From the NCBI GenBank assembly GCA_964473245.1, contig CAYYOL010000048.1, positions 1-12,802 on the forward strand: a stretch of 12,802 bases of DNA, given 5' to 3'. This document shows positions 5,126 to 12,774 of this stretch, piece after piece (position 1 is the first letter of the stretch; each line of letters opens with the position of its first letter). Both the position numbers and the translations under genes were made by a program. Below the pieces are notes generated by a model. That model searched no databases. It was not told the DNA's origin and was given only the letters and a program-made list of their open reading frames with translations. This DNA comes from CAYZJV01 sp964473245 (GTDB lineage Bacteria; Spirochaetota; Spirochaetia; Sphaerochaetales; Sphaerochaetaceae).

Positions 5126-5797
5126 TCAACCCTTTTCTAGAAGATAACTTCCGAACACGTTGATAATCTCGGTCTCATGATACTGCGAAACCCGAGGAGT
5201 GTTAATATCAAGAAGGTGCACATGCCCATGTAATAGATACTGTGGCTTGAATACTCGCATGAACCAGAGAAAGGCCTTGAATCCTGTATGGCAGCGATCC
5301 TCGCCATCGCCTATTCCACGCGGTGGTGCATGGGTCACCAGGATATCCAAAAACCGTCCATATCGGAGGCGATTGTAGAGAAGCCGAGGTAATAGCCGGA
5401 ATATGCGCATGTACATCTCAAATTCAGTGAACTGATGATCTCCGAGGTTATAACGAATCGAGCCACCGAGCCCTGCAAGCAGTAGACCCGTTGCCGAGTC
5501 CCTCAGAGCTTTCCCATCGAGAAAATCTCCCCCAATACCCCACATGCTGGACCGATCGTATCTGATCTCGAACGACTCCTCTATGAGTTGACGCCGAGTG
5601 AATCTCCTGAGCTCCTCCGTATGGTGATTTCCGAACACGAAGTAGAACGGCTTGTTTAGTGAGGAGACGATGAACTCATAATACTTCAACGGCAGATCGC
5701 CTGCCGAGATGATCAGATCCACATCGCCATACCGGTCGGCGACACGGGTAGAATAGACAAGCGGGTCCTTCTGATCGGCAACACACAGTATCTTCAT
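5126..5797 (-). CDS. Calcineurin-like metallophosphoesterase
   Basis: A 223-residue cytoplasmic phosphoesterase with the five blocks of the calcineurin-like superfamily: VADQKD at 6-11, SAGD at 31-34, FGNHH at 55-59, VTHAPP at 154-159 and HGHVH at 190-194. Between blocks four and five, D167-RC-H170-TGF matches the D..H.GF loop seen in related proteins. Block one reads D8-Q-K-D11 instead of the usual D-x-H, so K10 replaces the metal-binding histidine. D11 may substitute, as I recall for a clostridial group with SDxxDP. The start at 5797 is chosen because it lies two bases after the TGA of the upstream dehydrogenase gene (TGA-GT-ATG), a classic reinitiation layout. A TTG at 5821 would add 8 residues and overlap that gene. 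No strong Shine-Dalgarno is present. The substrate may be a nucleotide or phosphosugar, but nothing in the sequence fixes it. Confidence 0.8.
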   Translation of the reverse strand: MKILCVADQKDPLVYSTRVADRYGDVDLIISAGDLPLKYYEFIVSSLNKPFYFVFGNHHTEELRRFTRRQLIEESFEIRYDRSSMWGIGGDFLDGKALRDSATGLLLAGLGGSIRYNLGDHQFTEFEMYMRIFRLLPRLLYNRLRYGRFLDILVTHAPPRGIGDGEDRCHTGFKAFLWFMRVFKPQYLLHGHVHLLDINTPRVSQYHETEIINVFGSYLLEKG

Positions 5798-5799
5798 AC

Positions 5800-6561
5800 T
5801 CACATCATACCATACCCGCAATCGGCTACGAGAATCTCTCCAACCATCGCTGAAGAGGCTTCAGATGCCAGAAAACAGACGATCGAAGCGATCTCGTCCG
5901 GTTTCACGAGCCGATGCAGAGCGGAGCGCGACTCATACCGATCAACGAGATCCGGAGCCCTCTCATGCAGAATCTGTGCATCCAACAGTCCGGGAGCCAC
6001 ACCGTTCACTCGAATTCCATATGGAGCATACTCGGCAGCAAGCGAACGCGTATAGGCTGCCACTGCCCCCTTCGATGCATCGTAATGGACCGTGTGCCCG
6101 AATCCGGGTCTGAATGCGTTGATACTGCACACCTGCACCACGGCACCTTTGGATTCATAGAGTGCATCGAAGGTGTATCTATTCACCCGCCACATCCCTT
6201 TCATATTGATATCGAATACCCGATCCCATGTATGTTCGTCTATCTGGTCATGGGAAGCGGTCGTGAATATCCCGGCGTTGTTCACCACGATCTCCAGCGA
6301 ACCGAAACGGTTGAGTGTCTGTTCGACCGCCTGGGAGATACCCTCATCACGAGTCACGTCCCCGAATAATGCACAAGCATCCACATCATCGAGACAGGAG
6401 AGCCGATCAGCGAGAGTCTTGGTAGAGGCCTCAGAGCGCTCCGACCCGTAGAGCAGAGAGACCGAGACCCCCTGCATGGCAAGCGCTGTGGCAATCGCTC
6501 CACCCAGATTTCCCGAGGCTCCTGTGATCAAGGCATGTCTGCCCCGTAGTTGAAAATCCAT
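5800..6561 (-). CDS. Short-chain dehydrogenase/reductase (SDR, classical)
   Basis: A 253-residue classical SDR, NAD(P)H-dependent. The Rossmann motif is TGASGNLG at 13-20, NNAG is at 94-97, and the catalytic set N119, S146, Y160 and K164 is complete (CSI, HYDASK). RVNGVAPG follows at the usual distance. The C-terminal VGEILVADCGYGMM matches the vdGGy-type end of the family. The first loop has G17 then N18 where TGxxxGxG has the second glycine at 18, a common variant. The ATG at 6561 has AAGGAG five bases upstream, overlapping the stop codon of the cupin gene. Length is normal for FabG-like enzymes. The substrate is unknown. Its place after purine nucleoside phosphorylase makes a sugar, polyol or nucleoside-derived alcohol possible, but this is inference. 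Confidence 0.85.
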   Translation of the reverse strand: MDFQLRGRHALITGASGNLGGAIATALAMQGVSVSLLYGSERSEASTKTLADRLSCLDDVDACALFGDVTRDEGISQAVEQTLNRFGSLEIVVNNAGIFTTASHDQIDEHTWDRVFDINMKGMWRVNRYTFDALYESKGAVVQVCSINAFRPGFGHTVHYDASKGAVAAYTRSLAAEYAPYGIRVNGVAPGLLDAQILHERAPDLVDRYESRSALHRLVKPDEIASIVCFLASEASSAMVGEILVADCGYGMM

Positions 6562-6570
6562 GACTTCTCC

Positions 6571-7086
6571 TTAGGTGCTCCGTGAAAGAAACTCTCCGAG
6601 ATAGGCTGCATACGTACCGAATCGCTCACACACCTGTGCATCGGCAAGACGAAAATCCCGTTCATCGTACGAGGGGGACATGACCGTACTGCAGAGCGAG
6701 AACCCCTCCGTACCACCAGCAAGGATACGAGCCCCCTGCCAACGATCTCCAGGGACAACCGATACGGGGGACATCCCCTCCAAGAGCCCAATCTGTCGAA
6801 CCTCGACTCCCTGCGAAGGGTGCGCGATCACCTGTTCGATCGGGTCTCCTGCAATCCACGTCCATATCTCCGCCCCTGCCAACCAGTGTAGGGCAGAAAA
6901 GCTCTCGCGTGTCATAAGATAGTAGATGGCACTGCTGAGCGGCAACTCGGATGAAACGAACGCACCAAGCGAGTCGGTCTTCACCGTATGCGGATCCTGA
7001 TATACGCGACGATAGTAGCCCCCCTCACCAGCGAGGGGCTCCAGACCGAGCTGTTCGATCAACTTCTGGGCAGTCACAGCGGCCAT
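6571..7086 (-). CDS. DUF985 (Cupin_5) family protein
   Basis: A 171-residue cupin of the DUF985 type. The family order is clear: EGGYYRRVYQ at 21-30, SSAIYYLMTRESFSALHWLAGAEIWTWIAGDP at about 51-82, VVPGDRWQGARI in the second half, and STVMSPSYDERDFRLAD near the end. Likely cupin metal or ligand residues are H67 and E73. The position after EIW, commonly histidine in relatives as I recall, is T76 here. Members are small cytoplasmic beta-barrel proteins without an established reaction. The ATG at 7086 lies inside the end of the phosphorylase gene, a 13-base overlap. A GTG at 7077 overlapping that stop by four bases (GTGA) is an alternative and would shorten the protein by three residues. Neither has a clear ribosome binding site, so translation is probably coupled. 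Confidence 0.8.
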   Translation of the reverse strand: MAAVTAQKLIEQLGLEPLAGEGGYYRRVYQDPHTVKTDSLGAFVSSELPLSSAIYYLMTRESFSALHWLAGAEIWTWIAGDPIEQVIAHPSQGVEVRQIGLLEGMSPVSVVPGDRWQGARILAGGTEGFSLCSTVMSPSYDERDFRLADAQVCERFGTYAAYLGEFLSRST

Positions 7087-7904
7087 GCTGCGGCAATCAC
7101 TTTCACCAGAGCTGAAAAGGTTGCCTTCACCCGCTGCCCTGTTTCGAGCACCTCTTCGTGATTCAGTGGCTGATTCAGTATCCCCGCAGCCATATTCGTG
7201 AGACAGGAGATACCGAGCACCTCCATACCTGCATGACGGGCAGCTATCACCTCGGGAACCGTCGACATGCCTACGGCATCGGCGCCACAGGAACGGGCGA
7301 ATCTCACCTCGGCGGGAGTCTCGAATGAAGGTCCGGTGAACAGCTGGTAGATACCTTCGCGTACGACGATCCCCAATTTCGATGCCTGCTCACGAGCCAT
7401 TGCACGAAGTTTTTCCGAGTAGGCAGAGCTCATATCGAAGAAGCGATCGCCCAACTCACCAATGTTCGGTCCACGAAGCGGGTTATCGGGAATCAGCTTT
7501 ATGTGGTCACTGATCAGCATGAGGTCACCCGGCTGCCAGGCGGTATTCACACACCCGGCTGCATTGGTCACCAGAAGATTCCGGATCCCAAGCACCCGCA
7601 TCATCTGTACAGGAAATACGACCGTGTCCATTCCATACCCTTCGTAGAAGTGAAACCGGCCCTGCATGACCAATACCCGACGACCTCCGAGCTCTCCTGC
7701 GACGAGTCTGCCAGCATGTCCGGGAACCGTGGAGACAGGGAAATGGGGAATCTTCGCATAGGGTACGGCAACCGGGTTCTCCAGCTCATTTGCGAGTTCT
7801 CCAAGACCTGACCCGAGGATCATCCCGATATCGATCGGGTCGCCTCCAACGGCATGTTGCACGTAGGTAGCGGCCTCTCGTAGTCGTTTCATAACATCAT
7901 CCAT
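7074..7904 (-). CDS. punA: Purine nucleoside phosphorylase (trimeric PNP type)
   Basis: Splits purine ribo- and deoxyribonucleosides with phosphate into free base and (deoxy)ribose 1-phosphate in the cytoplasm (EC 2.4.2.1). All 276 residues fit the low-molecular-weight trimeric PNP family. Phosphate and ribose contacts: GSGLG at 31-35, PGHAGRL at 61-67 with H63, and QGRFHFYEGY at 81-90. Base-binding part: GPSFETPAE at 191-199 with E199, GMSTVPE at 212-218 and CLTNMAAG at 234-241 with N237, then H249. N237 and E199 match residues that in the human enzyme define preference for 6-oxopurines (guanosine, inosine). Small departures are TNAAGC for TNAAGG (113-118) and SDHIK for SDHIN (132-136). The ATG has GGAGG six bases upstream. 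It lies 12 bases after the transporter permease gene, so imported nucleosides are probably its substrates. Confidence 0.95.
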   Translation of the reverse strand: MDDVMKRLREAATYVQHAVGGDPIDIGMILGSGLGELANELENPVAVPYAKIPHFPVSTVPGHAGRLVAGELGGRRVLVMQGRFHFYEGYGMDTVVFPVQMMRVLGIRNLLVTNAAGCVNTAWQPGDLMLISDHIKLIPDNPLRGPNIGELGDRFFDMSSAYSEKLRAMAREQASKLGIVVREGIYQLFTGPSFETPAEVRFARSCGADAVGMSTVPEVIAARHAGMEVLGISCLTNMAAGILNQPLNHEEVLETGQRVKATFSALVKVIAAAWPL

Positions 7905-7916
7905 AGATTTCCTCCA

Positions 7917-8942
7917 TTAGAACGGCTCTCCGATCGCCTTCGGAGCCGCAGATCGTTTCGAGAATGCCACCAGAGCGAGCAACGTGACCACGTACGGAAA
8001 CACCTTGAACAGTACCGGTGGAATGACACCGAGTTGCGGTATCACCTGAGAGACGTTTGCGATGGTCGTCGCAGTACCGAAGAAGAAAGTGGCGCCGAGA
8101 ATGCCTAGTGGTTTCCATTGTCCGAATATCAGAGCGGCAATCGAAAGGAACCCGAGTCCTGCGACCGTCCCGTTGAATTCGCCCGAGTAGGTGACGAGAA
8201 TGATACTGCCACCCAATCCTGCCAATGCTCCCGACATGCCGACACCGAAGTATCGCATTCGATAGACATTGACACCAGCAGAGGCAACGGCATGGGGGTG
8301 TTCACCACACGCACGCAGTCTGAGACCGAACGAGGTTTTATAAAGAAGAAACCACGAGGCTCCCCAGACGGCAAGGGCAACCCACGTGCTCCAATACGAT
8401 TGTGTGAAGAAGAGGGTCCCGATTCCCGGTATCTGCGATAGACCGGGGATGTTTCTCCTGATTATGCCGAGCATGATCCGCACATTCCCACTCCCGGTGA
8501 TCGTTCTCGCCAGGTAGACCGTGATCGCACTTGCCAACATGTTTATCGCAGTACCGCTGATAACCTGATCCGCCTTCAGATTTATCGAAGCGAACGCATG
8601 GAGCATCGAAAACAGCGCTCCTGCAAGCACCCCTACCAACAGGCCTATAGGAAGCGCCATGGCCTGTAACGACTGCTCAGCAAACCGAATGGTCAGTGCA
8701 CTGGCGAAATACCCGACCACCATAAGTCCTTCAAGGCCGAGGTTGGTAACGCCACTTCTTTCGCTGTAGAGCCCTCCAAGCGCAGTCACCAGCAAAGGGA
8801 TCGTATAGGCGATCGCATAGGGAAGGATTCGCCCCACCATGGGAACTTGCGAGATGAGTGCAAGGAGAACTAGAGCTGCTGCGATGATCACTACAATACC
8901 AACTGGTGTGGATGCAAAGGCTTGCCTGCTACTTCTGTTCAT
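7917..8942 (-). CDS. nupQ: BMP-type nucleoside ABC transporter, permease 2 (NupQ/PnrE-like)
   Basis: A 341-residue integral inner-membrane protein of the branched-chain/ribose-type permease superfamily, the second permease of a nucleoside importer. It has about eight to ten hydrophobic segments, the first at about 12-34. The cytoplasmic signature GGLYSERSGVTNLGLEG, with Glu-Arg-Ser-Gly and Asn-x-Gly-x-Glu-Gly, is characteristic of NupQ-type subunits. LKADQVISGTAIN and LRACGEHPHAVASAG follow at family positions. The ATG at 8942 has GAGGAGG six bases upstream and overlaps the end of the first permease gene by 14 bases. An in-frame extension to 9071 lies wholly inside that gene and lacks support. 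It should pair with the permease at 8929-10038 to form the channel. Confidence 0.93.
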   Translation of the reverse strand: MNRSSRQAFASTPVGIVVIIAAALVLLALISQVPMVGRILPYAIAYTIPLLVTALGGLYSERSGVTNLGLEGLMVVGYFASALTIRFAEQSLQAMALPIGLLVGVLAGALFSMLHAFASINLKADQVISGTAINMLASAITVYLARTITGSGNVRIMLGIIRRNIPGLSQIPGIGTLFFTQSYWSTWVALAVWGASWFLLYKTSFGLRLRACGEHPHAVASAGVNVYRMRYFGVGMSGALAGLGGSIILVTYSGEFNGTVAGLGFLSIAALIFGQWKPLGILGATFFFGTATTIANVSQVIPQLGVIPPVLFKVFPYVVTLLALVAFSKRSAAPKAIGEPF

Positions 8943-10038
8943 GGTGTACCTCCTCAGCCTGTGAAGCGGTCTCATTACGTCGATCTGCCCGATCGCGCCT
9001 GTTCCTGCCGACCTTGTCCCAGAATCTACTGAACAAGACACTGGTAGCTGTGAAGTAGATGATGGTTGCAATGATCGTATCTGCGATCTCGGGAGGAACT
9101 TCGGTCATCGCGTTCATGAACCCCTTACCGGACTGGAGCATGCCGAAGAACAGCCCCGAGAAGAACACACCCACTGGGTTGCTTGCCCCGAGAAGAGCAA
9201 CTGCAATGCCATCAAATCCCATTTGCGGGAGCACTCCGATCTGCATATTTCTCGAATACCCTGCGTAATAGGTCACCCCGGCAAGACCGGCAAGACCTCC
9301 GGCGATCATCATGGAAATAACGACATTCCGATTCACCTTTATACCTGCGTACTCTGCACAGAATCGGTTCGAACCGACCGCCTTCAGTTCGAATCCAAGA
9401 GTCGTCTTGTCGAGTATGAACTTGATTGCCAATACAGCTATGATTGCAATGAATATTCCCAGATTCATGTATCCTCTCCCAAACAGCTCGGTCAACCAGG
9501 GAGAACGGAGCGTCTGTTCGAGCGCGATCGACTTAGATTCGGTCTCGAGAGAAGGCCCCTTGAGGTAGGCTGGAACAAAGTAGTAGATCGACCAATAGGC
9601 GATCCAGTTCATCATGATCGTGGCAACGACTTCGTGCACATTGAACTTCGCTTTCAGCAGTCCGGGCACAACACCCCAGAGAGCACCTCCGAGGAATGCC
9701 GCACCAATGAGCACTACGAGATACAGGGGCCTCGGGATGAACACATGGTGTGCAACAAGCGTCGCACAGAGTCCACCAATGAGCATCTGCCCCGATGCCC
9801 CGATATTGAACAGTCCTGTCTTGAAGGCGAATGCGACCGAAAGACCAACCAGCATGAGCGTGATCGCGGTAGCTAGGGTATTGCCGATTCTCTCCATGTT
9901 CATGAGACTGCCTCGGAACAGGTAATAGAACCCCTCGAAAGGGTTGCTTCCTATCGCCAGCATGAGCAGACCACCGGCGATGATTCCGAGGATCACCGCT
10001 GAGATGGCTATGAGAAAGGCATTGCTCTTGATCTTCAT
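8929..10038 (-). CDS. nupP: BMP-type nucleoside ABC transporter, permease 1 (NupP/PnrD-like)
   Basis: A 369-residue integral membrane permease. The N-terminal transmembrane helix is at about 8-30. The GSNPFEGFYYLFRGSL segment and the core FKTGLFNIGASGQMLIGG (about 72-89) are diagnostic for NupP-type subunits. FNVHEVVATIMMNWIAYW and LGFELKAVGSNRFCAEYAGIKV follow. A charged tail of about 30 residues (RNRRDRADRRNE and beyond) is probably cytoplasmic. GGAGG lies seven bases before the ATG. The ATG overlaps the ATPase stop codon by four bases (ATGA), so the two are coupled. It forms the channel with the second permease. Confidence 0.93.
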   Translation of the reverse strand: MKIKSNAFLIAISAVILGIIAGGLLMLAIGSNPFEGFYYLFRGSLMNMERIGNTLATAITLMLVGLSVAFAFKTGLFNIGASGQMLIGGLCATLVAHHVFIPRPLYLVVLIGAAFLGGALWGVVPGLLKAKFNVHEVVATIMMNWIAYWSIYYFVPAYLKGPSLETESKSIALEQTLRSPWLTELFGRGYMNLGIFIAIIAVLAIKFILDKTTLGFELKAVGSNRFCAEYAGIKVNRNVVISMMIAGGLAGLAGVTYYAGYSRNMQIGVLPQMGFDGIAVALLGASNPVGVFFSGLFFGMLQSGKGFMNAMTEVPPEIADTIIATIIYFTATSVLFSRFWDKVGRNRRDRADRRNETASQAEEVHHEQK

Positions 10039-11555
10039 CGGGCGACCTCCTTGCTTCTGACACCGGCCATCATAAGCCCGATCTCCTCCTCGTTCGTCTG
10101 CTTCGTCTCGACTACATCGATAAGCTCGCCACTGTTCATGACAGCGATCCTATCGGCGAGATTGAAAATCTCATCCAACTCGAACGAAACCAGTAACACC
10201 GCCTTGCCTTTGTTTCGGTGCTCCACCAAACGCTTGTGAATATATTCGATAGCTCCGACATCGAGGCCACGAGTTGGCTGCACGGCAATGATGACATCGG
10301 GCTCCAACCACATCTCCCTCCCCACAATCGCCTTCTGCTGGTTTCCGCCGGAGAGCTTCCCGGCATGAGAGTGAATCCCTTCACCGGAACGGACATCGAA
10401 TGCATCGCAGATATCCTGAGCATGCTTATCGATGATCTCCTCCTGGAGAATGCCGTGTTTGCTGAACGGAGTCCTATAGTACTCCTTTATGATCATATTC
10501 GCACCGAGCGATGAGGTCATCACCAGCCCTCGCTTCTGTCTGTCCTCGGGAATATGTCCGAGCCCGGACTCATTTCTATCCCGAATAGAGGCATGCGTCA
10601 GGTCCTTGCCTTGTAGGAGGATCTTACCTGAATCAACCTGCCTCAGACCGGTGATGGCTTCGACGAGCTCTGTCTGTCCATTTCCATCGACTCCAGCGAT
10701 TCCCACAATCTCTCCAGAGCGCACCGTCAGAGAAAAGTTCTTCACAGCCGGCAACTTCTTTGCATTCGATACACCAAGGTTCTGCACCTCGAGCATGATA
10801 TCTCCTGTTGAAACCTGCTCCTTGACCACCTTGAAGTTGACCGGTCTTCCCACCATCATCGAGGCCATCTTGGCCTGTGATGTTGTAGCTACATCGACCA
10901 CATCAATGAGTTTCCCTCGTCTGATGATCGAGCATCGGTCGGCTACCGCCTTGATCTCATCGAGCTTGTGCGTAATGAGGATGACCGATTTCCCCTCTTT
11001 CACCATGTTGCGCATGATATGCATGAGTTCTTCTATCTCTTGTGGAGTGAGCACCGCTGTAGGCTCGTCGAAGATCAGGATCTCGGCATCTCGGTAGAGC
11101 ATTTTCAGAATCTCAACTCGTTGCTGCATGCCCACAGTGATGTCCTCTATCACCGAATCGGGGTTGATACTCAGCCCATACTGCTCCGAGAGGGCCTTGA
11201 TCTTCTTTCCTGCCGACCTTCGGTCTAGGACGAATCCCCCCTCCATTCCGAGAATGATGTTCTCGGTAACCGTGAAGTTCTGTACAAGTTGGAAGTGTTG
11301 GTGCACCATTCCGATTCCGAGGTCGGTGGCATCGTTCGGAGAAGCGATATGGACCTCTTTCCCCCTGACCTTTATGGTTCCCCGATCTGCATGATACAAC
11401 CCGAAGAGAATGCTCATGAGTGTAGACTTACCAGCACCATTCTCTCCGAGGATTGCATGGATCTCCCCCTTCTCCACCTGTAAGGTGATATCATCATTCG
11501 CAACGATGCCGGGAAACTCCTTGCGGATATGCAACATCTCAATAACGTGATTCAT
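10035..11555 (-). CDS. nupO: BMP-type nucleoside ABC transporter, tandem ATP-binding protein (NupO/PnrC-like)
   Basis: A 506-residue ATPase with two fused nucleotide-binding domains, driving purine nucleoside import. Domain 1 has Walker A GENGAGKST at 37-45, signature VGMQQRVEIL, Walker B ILIFDEPT and switch histidine in ITHKLDE. Domain 2 is degenerate as usual in the RbsA/MglA/NupO class: GVDGNGQTEL in place of Walker A, an intact LSGGNQQK signature, IIAVQPTRGLDVGA, and F in place of the switch histidine (VSFELDE). So one composite site probably hydrolyses ATP. I chose the ATG at 11555 because the product then begins MNHVIEMLHIRKEFPGI, like relatives. An ATG at 11573 adds six residues. Neither has a strong ribosome binding site (GTGGGA nine bases before 11555). 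A GC-rich hairpin lies just upstream. Confidence 0.94.
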   Translation of the reverse strand: MNHVIEMLHIRKEFPGIVANDDITLQVEKGEIHAILGENGAGKSTLMSILFGLYHADRGTIKVRGKEVHIASPNDATDLGIGMVHQHFQLVQNFTVTENIILGMEGGFVLDRRSAGKKIKALSEQYGLSINPDSVIEDITVGMQQRVEILKMLYRDAEILIFDEPTAVLTPQEIEELMHIMRNMVKEGKSVILITHKLDEIKAVADRCSIIRRGKLIDVVDVATTSQAKMASMMVGRPVNFKVVKEQVSTGDIMLEVQNLGVSNAKKLPAVKNFSLTVRSGEIVGIAGVDGNGQTELVEAITGLRQVDSGKILLQGKDLTHASIRDRNESGLGHIPEDRQKRGLVMTSSLGANMIIKEYYRTPFSKHGILQEEIIDKHAQDICDAFDVRSGEGIHSHAGKLSGGNQQKAIVGREMWLEPDVIIAVQPTRGLDVGAIEYIHKRLVEHRNKGKAVLLVSFELDEIFNLADRIAVMNSGELIDVVETKQTNEEEIGLMMAGVRSKEVAR

Positions 11556-11573
11556 ACGCTCTGTTCCCACCAT

Positions 11574-11598
11574 TCGACAAGAGCCGCCTGGAGGCGGC
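11574..11598 (-). terminator. Intercistronic hairpin / attenuated terminator between binding protein and ATPase genes
   Basis: On the minus strand GCCGCC-TCCA-GGCGGC (11598 to 11583) is a perfect 6-bp all-GC stem with a 4-base loop, followed by TCTTGTCG, a T tail too weak for full termination. It lies about 35 bases after the stop of the binding-protein gene. In many ABC importer operons such a structure makes the binding-protein mRNA more abundant than the membrane parts, by partial termination or 3'-end protection. That role is inferred here. Confidence 0.6.
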
Positions 11599-11632
11599 CC
11601 TTATACTGTTTCGATTCTTTGTCACAGCTCGC

Positions 11633-12712
11633 TTATTTGAACAATCCAGGAATCTGCGAATCTGCAACCTTCACTTCACCGCTCTTCAGTTTGCCATAGA
11701 GCTCGCTGACCTTTGCCTCGACATCGTTCGAGAGGTTCGGGTTCTCCACGGGAATCCCGATACCATCGTTGGTCGCATCAAGATGAAGGATCTCTCCACC
11801 TGGGAAGGTTCCTGCCAACTCGTGCTCGATCATGTCGTACGATGCCCGATCAAGATACTTCATGGCACTGGTGAGAATAATCGACTTACCGCTCGGAAGC
11901 ACTCCTTCGGGATACTGGTCGACATCGACACCGACGATCCATACACTCTCTCCAGCAGTAGCGCGGGCCTTAGCTTCATTGATCGCACCAACACCGACAC
12001 CGCCGGCTGCTGCGAAGATCACATCGACACCCTTGTCGTACATAGATGCAGCAATCTGCTGACCAGCTGCGACGTTGTCGAAGGTTCCCTGATAGATCAC
12101 GTTCTCACCCTTGATGGCAATGTTGGTTCCCAAGTTTTCGTTCGCATACTTGATACCCTGCTGCCACCCCCAGTTGAACTTCTGGACAGCTGGAACCTCC
12201 ATACCTCCGAGGAAACCGAACTCACCGTTCTTGATCTGGAGCGCTGCTGCAACACCAGCGAGGAATCCGGATTCGTGCTCTGCCCAGTAGACTGCAACCA
12301 CATTGTCTTCGATTCGGGATTCCGAATAGTCGGCAGAGTGGGGTTCACCGTCGAGGATGACGAACTTGGCATCGGGATACTTATCCTGAGCCTCGAAAAT
12401 GGCTGTTTCGAACTTGAATCCAGGAGTGATGATGAACTTGTATCCAGCATCGTAGAGGTTTGCGATCTCTTTCAGATAATCGGCCTCCGTGGTCCCTGCG
12501 GGTTTCAGGTACTTCGATTCGATGAGACCCTCCTTCTCAGCACGAAGGATTCCTTCCCAAGTTCCTTGGTTGAATGATTTGTCATCGATGGTTCCGGCAT
12601 CTGTGACCATGCCGACTTTGAGCAATCTCTTTCCTGTGTCTGCCTGGCCCTGCGCGAAAACGACCGAGCCGAGGAGTAACAGTACACAGAGAACAACAAG
12701 TAATCTCTTCAT
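11633..12712 (-). CDS. nupN: BMP-family substrate-binding protein of a purine nucleoside ABC transporter
   Basis: A 359-residue periplasmic binding protein of the BMP/Med family (PnrA/TmpC in Treponema, NupN in Bacillus, Bmp in Borrelia). The signal peptide MKRLLVVLCVLLLLGSVVFA probably ends at residue 20, with QGQAD starting the mature chain. The family mark DAGTIDDKSFNQGTWEG is at about 38-54. GYKFIITPGFKFE, FLGGMEVPAVQKFNWGWQQG and DVIFAAAGGVGVGAINEA follow in the usual order, and W-G-W and the acidic DVDQYPEG region are in place for a nucleoside pocket. Unlike most relatives there is no lipobox: the only early Cys (C9) sits in the hydrophobic core with Leu before it, so the protein is probably soluble in the periplasm. 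AAGGAG lies seven bases before the ATG. It heads the operon with a strong promoter. Confidence 0.93.
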   Translation of the reverse strand: MKRLLVVLCVLLLLGSVVFAQGQADTGKRLLKVGMVTDAGTIDDKSFNQGTWEGILRAEKEGLIESKYLKPAGTTEADYLKEIANLYDAGYKFIITPGFKFETAIFEAQDKYPDAKFVILDGEPHSADYSESRIEDNVVAVYWAEHESGFLAGVAAALQIKNGEFGFLGGMEVPAVQKFNWGWQQGIKYANENLGTNIAIKGENVIYQGTFDNVAAGQQIAASMYDKGVDVIFAAAGGVGVGAINEAKARATAGESVWIVGVDVDQYPEGVLPSGKSIILTSAMKYLDRASYDMIEHELAGTFPGGEILHLDATNDGIGIPVENPNLSNDVEAKVSELYGKLKSGEVKVADSQIPGLFK

Positions 12713-12745
12713 ATGATCTCTCCTTTTGATAACCTATGATATGTT

Positions 12746-12774
12746 ATTCTAGTCCTGCCGGAGAGGTATGTCAA
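12746..12774 (-). promoter_or_regulatory. Strong promoter of the nucleoside transporter operon
   Basis: TTGACA (12769-12774, perfect), 17 bases, then TAGAAT (12746-12751, 5 of 6) on the minus strand. The start of transcription should be near 12739, giving a leader of about 27 bases. A 5-bp inverted repeat, ATAAC (12729-12733) with GTTAT (12743-12747), spans the start site and touches the -10 box, a possible operator. An AACCGGTT palindrome lies just upstream of the -35 box (12779-12786). Confidence 0.7.

Noticed and set aside
6910..6922. 13-base match (TGTCATAAGATAG) to the intergenic site at 3452-3464
   Set aside because: It lies inside the cupin gene, and one or two exact 13-base matches are expected by chance in a window of this size.
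8943..9071. 43-residue N-terminal extension of the second permease
   Set aside because: It lies entirely within the upstream permease gene and reads as non-membrane sequence. The ATG at 8942 has a strong ribosome binding site.
9223..9876. A 217-codon open frame on the plus strand opposite the first permease gene
   Set aside because: Antisense shadow of a certain membrane protein gene. The product is rich in charged residues and Cys/His with no domain pattern.
11783..12577. A 264-codon open frame on the plus strand opposite the nucleoside-binding protein gene
   Set aside because: It lies wholly antisense to a clear BMP-family gene and has no recognisable motif. Long antisense frames are common opposite genes with this codon use.
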